Part shown: positions 40,919 through 49,833 of the stretch, one piece after another
Position numbering within the stretch: the first letter of the stretch is position 1
How the letters are laid out: every line of letters begins with the position of its first letter
From: Actinomadura kijaniata NBRC 14229
Lineage (GTDB): Bacteria > Actinomycetota > Actinomycetes > Streptosporangiales > Streptosporangiaceae
Direction of reading: 5' to 3'
NCBI RefSeq assembly: GCF_001552175.1
Contig: NZ_BCQR01000062.1
Span: 1-57,729 of the forward strand
DNA length: 57,729 nucleotides
The notes under the pieces: model-generated
What the model saw: the letters and a program-made list of their open reading frames with translations, nothing else
Databases searched by the model: none
Told to the model about the DNA's origin: nothing
Position numbers and translations under genes: made by a program

Positions 40919-41581
40919 TCAGGCGGCGCCGGTCAGGGCCGGTTCGGTGGAGATCTCCGCGCGCAGCGTCTCCACGGCGGCCTTCAGCACGTCGGGACCG
41001 GCGACGTTCATCAGCAGCAGGCCGAGGTTGAGGGCCTTCTGCCCGTCGGTCATGTCGCTGCCCGCCAGGGCGTCCACGGCGGTGCGCAGCGCGGCCTGGT
41101 CCTCGGCCGACACGTTCTGCAGCAGGCCCAGGCAGTAGGTGGGCAGGGCCAGCTGCGCCTTGGCGAACGAGATGCCCTGCATGATGTCCCCGGCCTCGTT
41201 GGCGCGGGTCTTGGCCTGCATCCGGTCCACGCCCCGGTCGGCCGCCGCCAGCAGCGAGGTCAGCAGCGTGCTCGGCCCGACCGCCACGTCCTCGTCCCCG
41301 ACCCGCACCGTGAACACGGCACTGCGGAACACCATCATCGACCCGAGGCTGGCCACCAGGACCTGGGTGGCGCCGACCACCTCGGGCGACTTCACCCCGA
41401 ACCGCCAGTCGAAGGTATGGAGCAGCAGCAGCGAGCCCGCCCCGGCCGCGCCGTTGATGAGCACGTAGACCCAGGTGCTGGGCACCCGCACCAGCGTGGT
41501 CGGGCGGTCCCGGTAGCGGCTGACCAGCTCGGCGATCCCGACCAGGCAGCTCAGCGAGACCGCGATGACGTATCCGATCAC
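40919..41581 (-). CDS. Membrane protein of unknown function
   Basis: A 220-residue protein. An N-terminal helix (MIGYVIAVSLSCLVGIAELV) and a second hydrophobic helix (WVYVLINGAAGAGSLLLL) are followed by a weaker one (ATQVLVASLGSMMVFRSAV) and a mainly helical, soluble C-terminal half (SFAKAQLALPTYCLGLLQNVSAEDQAAL...). I recognise no family. Its ATG overlaps the stop of the upstream winged-helix gene (ATGA), so the two are translationally coupled. The soluble half could be a cytoplasmic sensory or docking domain. Confidence 0.7.
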   Translation of the reverse strand: MIGYVIAVSLSCLVGIAELVSRYRDRPTTLVRVPSTWVYVLINGAAGAGSLLLLHTFDWRFGVKSPEVVGATQVLVASLGSMMVFRSAVFTVRVGDEDVAVGPSTLLTSLLAAADRGVDRMQAKTRANEAGDIMQGISFAKAQLALPTYCLGLLQNVSAEDQAALRTAVDALAGSDMTDGQKALNLGLLLMNVAGPDVLKAAVETLRAEISTEPALTGAA

Positions 41582-41913
41582 CCGGCGCGGTCACCGCCGG
41601 TCAGCCGGACCACCTCGTCGACCTCGCGTTCGACGGTGACCAGGCCGCGTTCGCGCAGGTCCGCCACCGCTCCGGCGATCTCCAGCGACCCGAGGCCGGT
41701 GTCCTGCCGCAGCTCCTCCACGGTGCGCGGGCCGCGGGCGGCGCGCAGCCGCTCCAGCACGCGGCGGGCGGCGTCGGAGGGGTCGGGCCCGGCGGCGCGG
41801 GCCGGTGGCCGGGAGATCCCCGAACGCGTCTCCCGCCGCAGGTCCTCGGCGGCGACGGCGTGCCCGGGGGCGAGGAACGTGCTCCATGGATCGGCCGAGC
41901 GGATCTGTCTCAT
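41578..41913 (-). CDS. Small winged-helix-like protein
   Basis: A 111-residue protein. The C-terminal 60 residues (ARRVLERLRAARGPRTVEELRQDTGLGSLEIAGAVADLRERGLVTVEREVDEVVRL) look like a MarR/DprA-type winged helix. The N-terminal 45 or so are polar and probably disordered. The start at 41913 follows AGGTGAAG. It overlaps the downstream membrane protein gene by 4 bases, an obligate two-gene unit. It may be a DNA-binding or protein-docking partner of that membrane protein. Confidence 0.65.
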   Translation of the reverse strand: MRQIRSADPWSTFLAPGHAVAAEDLRRETRSGISRPPARAAGPDPSDAARRVLERLRAARGPRTVEELRQDTGLGSLEIAGAVADLRERGLVTVEREVDEVVRLTGGDRAG

Positions 41914-42052
41914 CTTCACCTGCCCTGTCCCGAACCGATCATAGGACGCGACAGGTCCGTTCCGCCGGAACGGCCGCACAAACCACCGCAGGGGGCGGTA
42001 CGTCCGGCCGGTCGCGCGCATCCCTCCACGACAGCATCCGGACGCGCCGCCG

Positions 42053-43105
42053 TCACCCCTCCGGCGCGGCCGGTTCCGCGTCCCGGGGCGGGGTGGACCG
42101 GACGACGATCAGCCGGTCGCCGGGGGCCAGCGCCGAGCAGGCCGCGTGGTCGTAGGGCAGGGTCACCCCGTCGCGGACCACCGCCACGGCGGGCTGACCC
42201 ACGGCCGTGACCGGCCTGCCGACCTCCTCCGGCCGCACCTCCCGCTCGGTCAGGTCCAGGCCGCTGCCCTGCTCCAGCAGGTCCTCCAGGACGGCGCTGA
42301 CGTGCGGGTGGCTGGCGGACATGCCCAGCAGCCGCCCGGCCGCCTCGGAGGAGGTGATGACGTTGTCGGCGCCGCTCTGCCGCAGCAGCGGGACGTTCTC
42401 CGCCTCGCGGACCGCCGCCTGGATCACCGCGGTCGGGTTCAGCTGGCGGGCGGTGAGGGTGATCAGCACGGCGGTGTCGTCGCGGGCGCTGGCCACCACG
42501 ACCTGCCGGGCCCGCCGCACGCCCGCCCGGCCCAGCACGTCGCTGCGGGTGGCGTCCCCGAGCACCCCGACGAACCCGGCCTCGGCGGCGTCGGCCACCA
42601 TGCGCGGATCGGGATCGACCACCACGATCGAGGCCCGGTCCACCCCGGTGCCGAGCAGGGTCTTGATGGCGCTGCGGCCCTTGGTGCCGTAGCCGGCCAC
42701 CACGATGTGATCGTGCACCCGGGACCTCCAGCGGGCGACGCGCCAGTCCTCGCGGGTGCGCTCGGCCAGCACCTCAAGGGTGGTGCCGACCAGCACGATC
42801 AGGAAGAGCACCCGGACCGGCGTGATGAAGACGATGTTGATGAGGCGGGCGGCGGGCGACACCGGCGTGATGTCGCCGTACCCGGTCGTGGAGACGGTGA
42901 CGGTGGCGTAGTAGAAGGCGTCCAGCAGCGACACCTTCCCGTCATGGGAGTCGCGGTAGCCGTCGGCGTCCAGGGCGACCACGAGGACCACCAGGAACAG
43001 CAGCGCCGTCGCGACGGCGACGCGCTTGGCGACGGCGCGCAGCGGACGGGTCGTCCGGTGCGGCAGCTGGACGCGGGGACGCCGCGTCACCTCCTCCGTA
43101 CCCAC
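42053..43105 (-). CDS. Two-helix potassium channel with RCK (TrkA-N) domain
   Basis: A 350-residue MthK/Kch-like channel subunit. Helix 1 (VAVATALLFLVVLVVAL), the pore loop with selectivity filter TVSTTGYGDITP and helix 2 (LINIVFITPVRVLFLIVLVGTTLEVL) are followed by an RCK Rossmann domain (HIVVAGYGTKGRSAIKTLL, VVVDPDPR, VLGDATRSDVL). A C-terminal TrkA-C-like domain (about 265-340) ends the protein. Gated by a cytoplasmic ligand; probably forms tetramers. GTG start 8 bases after TACCGT on the minus strand, possibly leaderless. Confidence 0.9.
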   Translation of the reverse strand: MGTEEVTRRPRVQLPHRTTRPLRAVAKRVAVATALLFLVVLVVALDADGYRDSHDGKVSLLDAFYYATVTVSTTGYGDITPVSPAARLINIVFITPVRVLFLIVLVGTTLEVLAERTREDWRVARWRSRVHDHIVVAGYGTKGRSAIKTLLGTGVDRASIVVVDPDPRMVADAAEAGFVGVLGDATRSDVLGRAGVRRARQVVVASARDDTAVLITLTARQLNPTAVIQAAVREAENVPLLRQSGADNVITSSEAAGRLLGMSASHPHVSAVLEDLLEQGSGLDLTEREVRPEEVGRPVTAVGQPAVAVVRDGVTLPYDHAACSALAPGDRLIVVRSTPPRDAEPAAPEG

Positions 43106-43153
43106 GTCGGGTAACGGTACCCAACGCGGGCGCGGAAGATCGGCGGGGGTGGA

Positions 43154-43852
43154 TCAGACGTCGGTCACGCGCAGGCCCGCGTGCGCCTTGTAGCGGCGGT
43201 TGATGGAGATCAGGTTGGCGGTGAACGCCTCCACCTGGTGGGCGTTGTGCAGGCGTCCGCCGTAGATCCCGCGCATGCCGGAGATCCGCCCGGCGAGGGC
43301 CTGCACCAGGTCGGTGGCCTCCCGGTCGTTCCCCAGCACCAGCACGTCCAGGTCCATCGACTCCACCGACGGGTCCAGCAGCAGCTTGGCCGACACGTGG
43401 TGGAACGCGGCGACCACGCGGCTGTCGGTCAGCACGGCGGCGGCCTGCTCGGCGGCGCTGCCCTCCTCGACCGGCAGCGCGAACGCGCCCTTGCCCTTCT
43501 CGAAGCCCAGCGGGTTCACGCAGTCCACGACGATCTTGCCCGCCAGCTCCGAGCGCAACGACTCCAGAGTGGGCCTGTGGCCCTCCCACGGCACCGCGAT
43601 GATCACAACGTCGGCCGCGGTGGCGGCGGCCGGGTTCTCCGCCCCGCGCACCGGCAGGTCGGCGACCACCGAGCGCAGGTCGTCGGCGGCCTCCTGGGCG
43701 CGGTCGGCCTTCCGGGACCCGATGATCACCTCGTGGCCGGCCATGGCGAACCGCAGCGCCAGCCCCTTGCCCTGGTCACCGGTGCCGCCCAGGATCCCGA
43801 TCGTCAGGCCGGAGGCGTCGGGAAGGTCGTGCGGGCTCTTCTGCTCAGTCAT
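43154..43852 (-). CDS. npdG: NADPH-dependent F420 reductase
   Basis: A 232-residue F420H2:NADP oxidoreductase (NpdG/Fno family). The NADP-binding motif GILGGTGDQGKGLALRFAMAGHEVIIGSRK carries the Ser-Arg-Lys that reads the NADP phosphate. AAFHHVSAKLLLDP and a C-terminal SINRRYKAHAGLRVTDV complete the fold. It moves hydride between coenzyme F420 and NADP, so the organism uses F420, in line with an actinomycete. ATG 43852 lies 7 bases after CAGACT, a weak -10-like element. Confidence 0.9.
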   Translation of the reverse strand: MTEQKSPHDLPDASGLTIGILGGTGDQGKGLALRFAMAGHEVIIGSRKADRAQEAADDLRSVVADLPVRGAENPAAATAADVVIIAVPWEGHRPTLESLRSELAGKIVVDCVNPLGFEKGKGAFALPVEEGSAAEQAAAVLTDSRVVAAFHHVSAKLLLDPSVESMDLDVLVLGNDREATDLVQALAGRISGMRGIYGGRLHNAHQVEAFTANLISINRRYKAHAGLRVTDV

Positions 43853-43974
43853 GCCTGCGAGTCTGCCAGGTCCGGGACGAACCCCCCGGATCCGGGCCCC
43901 GGTTGCCCCGGCGCGCTCCGCCACCCCGCCGTTTCTCGGCGAAACCGCCTGCCCCGCGCGGCCGGTGGGGCACC

Positions 43975-44580
43975 ATGAGTCGGGTGGACGCCGAGCAGGT
44001 GACGATGTTGCGCGAGGTGCTGTCGACCACCGGGTGGCTGGAACGCACCGGGGAACTCGGCCGCGCCCTGCGCGCGGGGGCCCGTACCCCGGGGGGCCTG
44101 CTGCTGGTGGGCACGCCCGCCGACGAGCCGTGGCACATGGCCGCCCACCTGGACGACGAGAGCCGGCTGGCGGGACTGCCCGGCCTGTCCCCCACCCTGG
44201 TGCGCTGGTCGCCGCCGCCGGACGCGCCCGCGCACCTGCGGATCGGCCTGGACCGGCTGGAGGAGGCCCGGCGCGGCGAGACGCTGCTGGTGGTCGCCGA
44301 GGACGACGCCCCCGACCCGCTGCTGGAACGCGTCGACGACGCCCGCCGCACCGGCGCGGTCATCCTGGCGCTGGAGGGCGGCGACCGGGAGCTGCGCGGC
44401 CTGGCCCACGAGGCGCTGACGGTGCCGCCGGGCGACCCGCTGGTCACCTTCGACGGCGCGCAGCACCTGGTGAGCGCCGCCGCCGGCCAGGAGCCGTTCA
44501 CCCCCCGCCGCCGCGAGCGCGGGCTGCGCGGACGCCTGGCCCGCCTGCTGGAGACCGTCAGCGGCCCCGTGGTCGACTAG
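43975..44580 (+). CDS. Conserved-looking protein of unknown function
   Basis: A 201-residue soluble protein without a signal peptide or membrane helix. It begins MSRVDAEQVTMLREVLSTTGWLERTGELGRALRAG and has an alpha/beta pattern (GLLLVGTPADEPWHMAAHLDDESRL; ETLLVVAEDD; GAVILALEGGDRELRGLAHEALTV). I do not recognise the family; the alternation resembles a nucleotide- or sugar-isomerase-like Rossmann fold, but that is weak. Divergent from npdG. GGTGGGG precedes the ATG. Confidence 0.7.
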   Translation: MSRVDAEQVTMLREVLSTTGWLERTGELGRALRAGARTPGGLLLVGTPADEPWHMAAHLDDESRLAGLPGLSPTLVRWSPPPDAPAHLRIGLDRLEEARRGETLLVVAEDDAPDPLLERVDDARRTGAVILALEGGDRELRGLAHEALTVPPGDPLVTFDGAQHLVSAAAGQEPFTPRRRERGLRGRLARLLETVSGPVVD

Positions 44581-44583
44581 CTG

Positions 44584-44752
44584 TGTTTCAAAAGCCCTGG
44601 CCTACGGCGCTCGCCCGGGGGGCTCGCGCCTCACCAGGTCTTGGCGAGCGCGGCATCGCTTCGCGATCTGACCCGCGGGCCCTCGCCTTCGGCGTCGGAC
44701 CCGCAGGTCAGGTCACGCGCTCGCGTGCGTGGCTGAGGCCCACCTTGAAACA
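44584..44752. repeat. Inverted-repeat-bounded structured non-coding element
   Basis: Bounded by TGTTTCAA (44584-44591) and TTGAAACA (44745-44752), a perfect 8-bp inverted repeat. The 169-bp segment contains several internal stem-loops (ATCGC-TTC-GCGAT near 44653; complementary GC-rich arms such as GATCTGACCC/GGTCAGGTC). It lies between convergent stops at 44580 and 44789 and has no credible open frame. It may be a bidirectional terminator, a small MITE-like element or a non-coding RNA. Confidence 0.5.
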
Positions 44753-44788
44753 GGCCCTGGGCGTAGGGGTCGACTGCGCCGTGGTCGG

Positions 44789-45928
44789 CTAGGGCTGCGT
44801 CACCAGGTCGCGCGATTTTCTGAGCGCCGGGGGGAGGGCGCCGTCCTGGTTGGTCAGGATGACCACCGTGTGCCCCGTGGCCGGGTACATGTCGAGCTGG
44901 CACCAGTAGCCCATCGTGCCGCCGTTGTGCCCGACGACGTCGACGCCGTTCACCCGGTCGAGGCTGAAGCCGTAGCCGTACCTGGCGCCCGGCGGCCCCG
45001 GCCGGTCGACCTTGCCCTCCAGGACGGTCGCGGTGAGCCCGGGGTCGAGCAGCCGGTGGCCCAGCAGCGCCCGGGAGAACGCCAGCACGTCCGCGACCGT
45101 GGAGATGGCACCGCCGCCCGGCGTCGCGGACGAGGTCCGGTCGCCCACGTCGCGCAGCTCGCCCTCGGGAAGGGTGCCGTCGGGCCGGGGCATCCCCACC
45201 CACCTGCCGTTCGCGTCGAGCAGGGCGTAGGGGTGGGCCATGTGCGGCACCTTCGACGGCGTGTACACGCGGAAGGCGGTGTGGCGCATCCGCGCGGGCG
45301 CGAGGATGCGCCCGCGCACGTGGCGGGCGTAGTCCCCGCCGCTGACGCGCTCGATGATCGCCCCGAGGACGATGTACCCGGCGTTGCTGTAAACCATGGG
45401 ACCGCCCGGCTCGGCCTTCGGTGGCTGCTTGACGATCTCCTTCATCAGCTCGTCGATGGTGAGCGGCCGCCTGCCGTCGACGAGCGGCACGTCCCCCAGG
45501 CCCGAGGTGTGGGTGAGCAGGTGATGGACGGTGACCCGGTCGGCGATCTCGCGCGGGAAGCCGGAGAGGTGGGCGCCGATCGTGTCCTGGAAGGACAGCC
45601 GTCCCGCGGCGACGAGCTGCGCGGTCGCCACGCCCGTCATCATCTTGTTCATCGAGCCGATGCTGAACCCGGTCCTCGCCGTGTTGGGCTCGCTCCTCGC
45701 GCGGTCGGCCATTCCGTAGCCCTTCGCGAGCAGGGTCCGGCCGCCCTTCGCCACCAGCACCGCGCCGGAGAACCTTCCGGCCGCCGCGAGTTCTTCGAGA
45801 TGGTCGTCGTATGCCTTCCATTTATCCGGAACGTCTGCGAAAATTCGGGGCCGGGCGATCGCCGGCTCGGCGGAAACGAGCGCGGCCAGGGCGATTCCAC
45901 CGAGAAATGTCCTCCGCTGAATGGTCAC
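44789..45928 (-). CDS. Tat-exported serine hydrolase (beta-lactamase/DD-peptidase family)
   Basis: A 379-residue class C beta-lactamase-like hydrolase. The N-terminus TIQRRTFLGGIALAALVSAEPAIA is a twin-arginine signal. The active site has Ser-x-x-Lys in GSMNKM, Tyr-x-Asn in YSNAGY and the third motif as GHNGG. Such enzymes include esterases, D-aminopeptidases and peptide hydrolases; a true beta-lactamase is unlikely. GTG 45928 follows GGAGG. Divergent from the DUF5937 regulator gene 101 bp away, which may control it. Confidence 0.88.
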   Translation of the reverse strand: MTIQRRTFLGGIALAALVSAEPAIARPRIFADVPDKWKAYDDHLEELAAAGRFSGAVLVAKGGRTLLAKGYGMADRARSEPNTARTGFSIGSMNKMMTGVATAQLVAAGRLSFQDTIGAHLSGFPREIADRVTVHHLLTHTSGLGDVPLVDGRRPLTIDELMKEIVKQPPKAEPGGPMVYSNAGYIVLGAIIERVSGGDYARHVRGRILAPARMRHTAFRVYTPSKVPHMAHPYALLDANGRWVGMPRPDGTLPEGELRDVGDRTSSATPGGGAISTVADVLAFSRALLGHRLLDPGLTATVLEGKVDRPGPPGARYGYGFSLDRVNGVDVVGHNGGTMGYWCQLDMYPATGHTVVILTNQDGALPPALRKSRDLVTQP

Positions 45929-46029
45929 GGAGATGCCTCCTTCGTGCTGGCGTCGAAAAGGACCGTACGCGAGCGCGGAGGCCGGGCCCAACTGATCAAC
46001 GAACGAGTCAATCGGTAGGAGCGGGCACC

Positions 46030-47172
46030 ATGGGCATGCGGGTCCGGATGGACGCGGCGGATCTCGGCGCGGTCGCCTTCGGCGGTTCGGCGGCCCACGA
46101 GATGCTGCGCAGCCTGCACGTCCTCGGCACGGTGAAAGACCATCCCCTGCACATCTCCTGGTCCCTGGAAATGCGCGAGCGCATCGACGCCGAACTGCGG
46201 AAGGAAATCGACGCGTTCGCCTTCTGGCTGCGGAACCGGCCGCTGGGGTTCCCCCGGATATGGGAGGAGAGCGGAGTATGGTCGTGGCCCGACCAGGCGG
46301 CGGCGTTCCGGAAGGCGCCGGTGGAGCATTACGCCGAACAGTTGATCGCGGGCGCGCTGGAAGAGAACGGGCGCGCTTTTCATGTGCGGCTGGAGGATTT
46401 CCTCCGCGACCCCGCCCTACGGGAACGGGCGGAAAAGCGGGTCGCGTCGCTGCACCCCGCGTCGCTGCCGGTTCTCGGTGAGCTCGCCGCCGACCCCGAA
46501 CGCTCCCGCGAGCGGTTCGCCGGGCTGCTGTCGTCCTACTGGGACGCGTGCCTCGCCCCGGACTGGCCGAGCCTGGAGAGGCACCTGCTCGCCGACATCG
46601 TCCGGCGCGGCCGGGCGGGGGCGCGGCACGGCGTGGCCGCCACGCTGGAGGGGCTCGCCCCGCGGCTGCGCGTCGAACGCCACGGCCACGAGGTGGTCCT
46701 GTCCTCTCCCCCGCGCCGCGGCGGCGCCCCCGCGCTCGACCTCGCGCTGGCGGAGGGCGACCGGCTCCTGCTCGTGCCCTCCCACTTCACCTGGCCGCAG
46801 GTCGTCGCCGCGGGGCACCGCGAACGGCGGGCGGGCCGCACCCGGCAGACCGTGCGGATCACCTACGCGCTGGCCGAGCTGGAACGGCAGGCGCGCCCGC
46901 CGTCACCGCCCGAGGACCTGCTCGGGCTCCTGCGTTCGGCGGCGGACCCCACCCGGCTCCAGGTCCTGGGCCTGCTGGCGGCGCGGCCGCGCTCGACCCG
47001 CGAGATCGCCGGGCTGGTCGGCCTCACCGAGGCCGCCGTCTCCCGGCACCTGAAGGTGCTGGCGGAGGCCGGGTGGGTCAGCGCGGAACGGCACAGCTAC
47101 TACGTCTACTACCACCTGGTCCGCGACGCCCGCGGCAGGCTCACCGACGCTCTGGGCGACATCCTCGCCTGA
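46030..47172 (+). CDS. DUF5937/ArsR-type winged-helix regulator
   Basis: A 380-residue regulator. The N-terminal DUF5937-like domain (SAAHEMLRSLHVLGTVKDHP ... LALAEGDRLLLVPSHFTWPQVV) is followed by an ArsR winged helix (LLGLLRSAADPTRLQVLGLLAARPRSTREIAGLVGLTEAAVSRHLKVLAEAGWVSAERHSYYVYYHL). No metal-binding motif. Same architecture as the regulator at 31206-32171 but about 60 residues longer. AGGAG lies 8 bases before the ATG. Likely target: the divergent serine hydrolase gene. Confidence 0.85.
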   Translation: MGMRVRMDAADLGAVAFGGSAAHEMLRSLHVLGTVKDHPLHISWSLEMRERIDAELRKEIDAFAFWLRNRPLGFPRIWEESGVWSWPDQAAAFRKAPVEHYAEQLIAGALEENGRAFHVRLEDFLRDPALRERAEKRVASLHPASLPVLGELAADPERSRERFAGLLSSYWDACLAPDWPSLERHLLADIVRRGRAGARHGVAATLEGLAPRLRVERHGHEVVLSSPPRRGGAPALDLALAEGDRLLLVPSHFTWPQVVAAGHRERRAGRTRQTVRITYALAELERQARPPSPPEDLLGLLRSAADPTRLQVLGLLAARPRSTREIAGLVGLTEAAVSRHLKVLAEAGWVSAERHSYYVYYHLVRDARGRLTDALGDILA

Positions 47173-47178
47173 CCGGGT

Positions 47179-47967
47179 TCAGGGCCGCGACGGGCCGAGG
47201 AGGCGTTCCATGCGAGCGCGTCCGGCCGCCAGCAGGGCCGGCAGCGGCGCGGCGCCGGGGTGCCAGGCGGCCTCGTACTCCCAGCACAGCCAGCCGTCGT
47301 AGCCGTGCGCGCCCAGGACGCGGCCGACCTCGTCCAGGGGCAGCGTCCCGGCGCCGAGCGCGACCGGGGTCCCGGCCGGGTCGGCGTCCTTGACCTGCAC
47401 GTAGGCCAGGCGGTCGGCGAGGGCGGCGTGGGTGCGTTCGGGGGTCTCGCCCGCCCGGTGGCCGTGCAGGACGTCCCACAGCGCCCGCGCGCCGGGCACG
47501 CCGTCCAGCAGCCGCGCCAGGTCCCGTCCGGCGCGGTGGGAGTCGTGGGTCTCCACCGCGACCGCGACGCCCCGGGCCCGCGCGGCGCCCGCCACGGCGG
47601 TCAGGCGGGCGGCGGCGCGGCGTTCGGCGTCGGGGTCGGCGGGGTCGGCGCCGGGGAACACCCGCACGTGCGCCGCGCCGAGGTCGGCGGCCAGGTCGAG
47701 GTGGGCGCGCAGCGCGTCGACCACCGGGCCGTCCGGGCCGGGCGCGGCGACCCGGACGTAGGAGGCCGCGCACAGCGGGACGACGCCCGCGCCGTCGAGG
47801 GCGGCGGCCACCGCCCGGCGACCGGCGGACGTCAGCCCGGTGTGGACGGGCCCGTCCTCGGCGCAGCGCAGTTCGAGACCGGCGTAACCGGTCCGGACGG
47901 CCAGGTCCAGCACCTCGGGCAGGGGCATGCCGGGGACGCCGAGCGTGGAGAACGCCGCCCGCGTCAC
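47179..47967 (-). CDS. Sugar phosphate isomerase/epimerase-like TIM barrel
   Basis: A 262-residue xylose isomerase-like TIM-barrel protein. Blocks FSTLGVPGMPLPEVLDLAVRTGYAGLELR, AVETHDSH, DVLHGHRAGE, YVQVKDAD and GYDGWLCWEYEAAWHP carry the metal-binding Glu/His/Asp residues of the family. Probably isomerises or epimerises a sugar freed by the locus. The GTG overlaps the stop of the beta-galactosidase gene (GTGA), so it is coupled to it. Confidence 0.82.
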   Translation of the reverse strand: MTRAAFSTLGVPGMPLPEVLDLAVRTGYAGLELRCAEDGPVHTGLTSAGRRAVAAALDGAGVVPLCAASYVRVAAPGPDGPVVDALRAHLDLAADLGAAHVRVFPGADPADPDAERRAAARLTAVAGAARARGVAVAVETHDSHRAGRDLARLLDGVPGARALWDVLHGHRAGETPERTHAALADRLAYVQVKDADPAGTPVALGAGTLPLDEVGRVLGAHGYDGWLCWEYEAAWHPGAAPLPALLAAGRARMERLLGPSRP

Positions 47968-49751
47968 CGCGCCTCCCCCGGCCGGTCGCGGATCTCGACG
48001 CGGCGGTCCGGGACGGGGTCGGCGGGCTCGTCGAGCTCCAGCACGACGATCTCGTTGCGGCCCGGGGCGAGCAGCGGCCACGGCAGGTACAGGGCGCGCT
48101 GCGGCCCGGCGGCCTCCCAGTAGCGGCCCAGGCAGAACCCGTTCACCCACACGTAGCCCTTGCCCCAGCCGGGCAGCGCGACGAAGGCGTCGGCGGGTGC
48201 GGCGACCTCCAGCCAGGCGCGGTGGAACGCCGGTCCCGCGCTCCGGCGCGCGCGGCCCCAGGGGACGCGGGCGATGTCGTCCAGCGGCACCGAGGCGGTG
48301 CGCCAGCCGTGGACGTACTGGCGCTCGTGCAGGACACCGCCGGTGATGCCCTTGCGCTCGCCGAGCAGCGGCCCGTAGTTGATCCGTCCCATGGCCTCCA
48401 CGACCAGGGTGACCTCGGCGCCGCCGCCCGGCACGGCGACCGGCGCGCCGGTGCGGCCGTCGCGTTCCAGGACGGCGCGCGGCTCGCCGTCCACCAGCAG
48501 GTGGGCGCGGTCGCGCAGGCCGCGCACCGACAGCGGGAGCTCCGGGCGCGGGCCCGGCAGCGTCGCCCGGTACACCGCCAGCCCGTACGCCTGCCCCAGC
48601 TCCTCGAACGTGGGCGGCACGGCCGTCTCCGCCGTGCGGGCGGTCAGTTCCGGCAGGCAGTCCAGCAGCCGGACGGTGTCGGCCACCGGCAGGCTCGCCG
48701 GGGGCAGGGTCGGCGCGGGCGGCGGGGGCTCGGGCGGCGGCGCGGCGGCGTGGCGGGACAGGATCTCGCGGAACGCCCGGTACTTGGCGGTGGGCGCGCC
48801 GCGTTCGTCGAGCGGGGCGTCGTAGTCGTAGGAGGTGGTCTGCGGCCGGTAGACGCCGTCGTGCAGGTCGCCGTCCGCGTTGGCGCCCGCGTGGAAGCCG
48901 AAGCTGGTGCCGCCGTGCGCCATGTAGACGTTCACCGATGCGCCCGCCGCGAGGACCTCCGCCAGCGCGGCCGCCGCGTCCGCGGCGGGCCGGGTCACCG
49001 CCGGCCTCCCCCACTGCCCGAACCAGCCGCACCAGAACTCCATGCAGAACAGCGGGTCGTCCGGGCGGTGGCGGCGCAGGGCCGCGAACTCCCCGGCCGC
49101 GCCGCTGCCGAAGTTGGCGGTGGCGGGGACGCCGGGCACGTTCCCGCCGGTCAGCATCAGGTCGGTGCCGCCGTCGGAGGTGAACAGCGGCACGTCCACG
49201 CCCCGCGCGCGCAGGCCGTCGCGCAGGTGCGCCAGGTAGGCGCGGTCGCTGCCGTAGGAGCCGTACTCGTTCTCCACCTGCATCATGATCACGTTGCCGC
49301 CGCGGGTGGCCAGGTGCGGGACCAGCCGGGGGATCAGCACATCGAACCAGCGGTCCACCGCGTCCAGGTAGCGGCGGTCCATGCAGCGCAGCGGGATCTC
49401 GCCGTCGGCCCGGAGCCAGGCGGGCAGGCCGCCGTTGTCCCACTCGGCGCAGATGTAGGGGCCGGGCCGCACGATGGCGCGCAGGCCCGCGTCGGCGGCG
49501 GCGCGCAGGAAGCCCTCCACGTCGGTCAGGCCGGTGAAGACGTACTCGCCGGGCCGGGGCTCGTGCAGGTTCCACGGCACGTAGGTCTCGACGGTGTCCA
49601 GCCCCATCGCGCGCAACGCCGCCAGCCGCTGCGGCCACTGCGGGGGGAGCGTGCGGAAGTAGTGCATGGCCCCCGACAGCACGCGCGTTCCCCGCGCACT
49701 CACGGCATCGGCTGCGGCATCGGGTGGGGTGTTGGAGGTGGGGGTGGGCAT
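47964..49751 (-). CDS. Beta-galactosidase, glycoside hydrolase family 35
   Basis: A 595-residue GH35 enzyme. The catalytic acid/base Glu is in MMQVENEYGSYGSD and the nucleophile Glu in LFCMEFWCGWFGQWG. The substrate-site block IVRPGPYICAEWDNGGLPAWL and C-terminal beta domains (WGKGYVWVNGFCLGRYWEAAGPQRALYLPWPLL) are typical. No signal peptide, so it acts on galactosides after import. The ATG at 49751 has GGAG upstream. First gene of a two-gene unit with the isomerase, divergent from the DeoR/LacI-type regulator. Confidence 0.93.
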   Translation of the reverse strand: MPTPTSNTPPDAAADAVSARGTRVLSGAMHYFRTLPPQWPQRLAALRAMGLDTVETYVPWNLHEPRPGEYVFTGLTDVEGFLRAAADAGLRAIVRPGPYICAEWDNGGLPAWLRADGEIPLRCMDRRYLDAVDRWFDVLIPRLVPHLATRGGNVIMMQVENEYGSYGSDRAYLAHLRDGLRARGVDVPLFTSDGGTDLMLTGGNVPGVPATANFGSGAAGEFAALRRHRPDDPLFCMEFWCGWFGQWGRPAVTRPAADAAAALAEVLAAGASVNVYMAHGGTSFGFHAGANADGDLHDGVYRPQTTSYDYDAPLDERGAPTAKYRAFREILSRHAAAPPPEPPPPAPTLPPASLPVADTVRLLDCLPELTARTAETAVPPTFEELGQAYGLAVYRATLPGPRPELPLSVRGLRDRAHLLVDGEPRAVLERDGRTGAPVAVPGGGAEVTLVVEAMGRINYGPLLGERKGITGGVLHERQYVHGWRTASVPLDDIARVPWGRARRSAGPAFHRAWLEVAAPADAFVALPGWGKGYVWVNGFCLGRYWEAAGPQRALYLPWPLLAPGRNEIVVLELDEPADPVPDRRVEIRDRPGEAR

Positions 49752-49833
49752 TGGGGCTCCGGGGGTCGGGCGTTGGAAGCGTGGAACGCGGCGCCACCGT
49801 ACGGAGCGGAAAGCGATCACGTCAAGAGTGGTT

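Noticed and set aside
44584..44752. Insertion sequence
   Set aside because: No transposase frame, and no direct repeat that I could see flanking it; described only as an inverted-repeat element.
44789..45928. Antibiotic-resistance beta-lactamase
   Set aside because: The SMNK, YSN and HNG motifs are shared by many esterases and peptidases of the family; nothing specific for beta-lactam hydrolysis.
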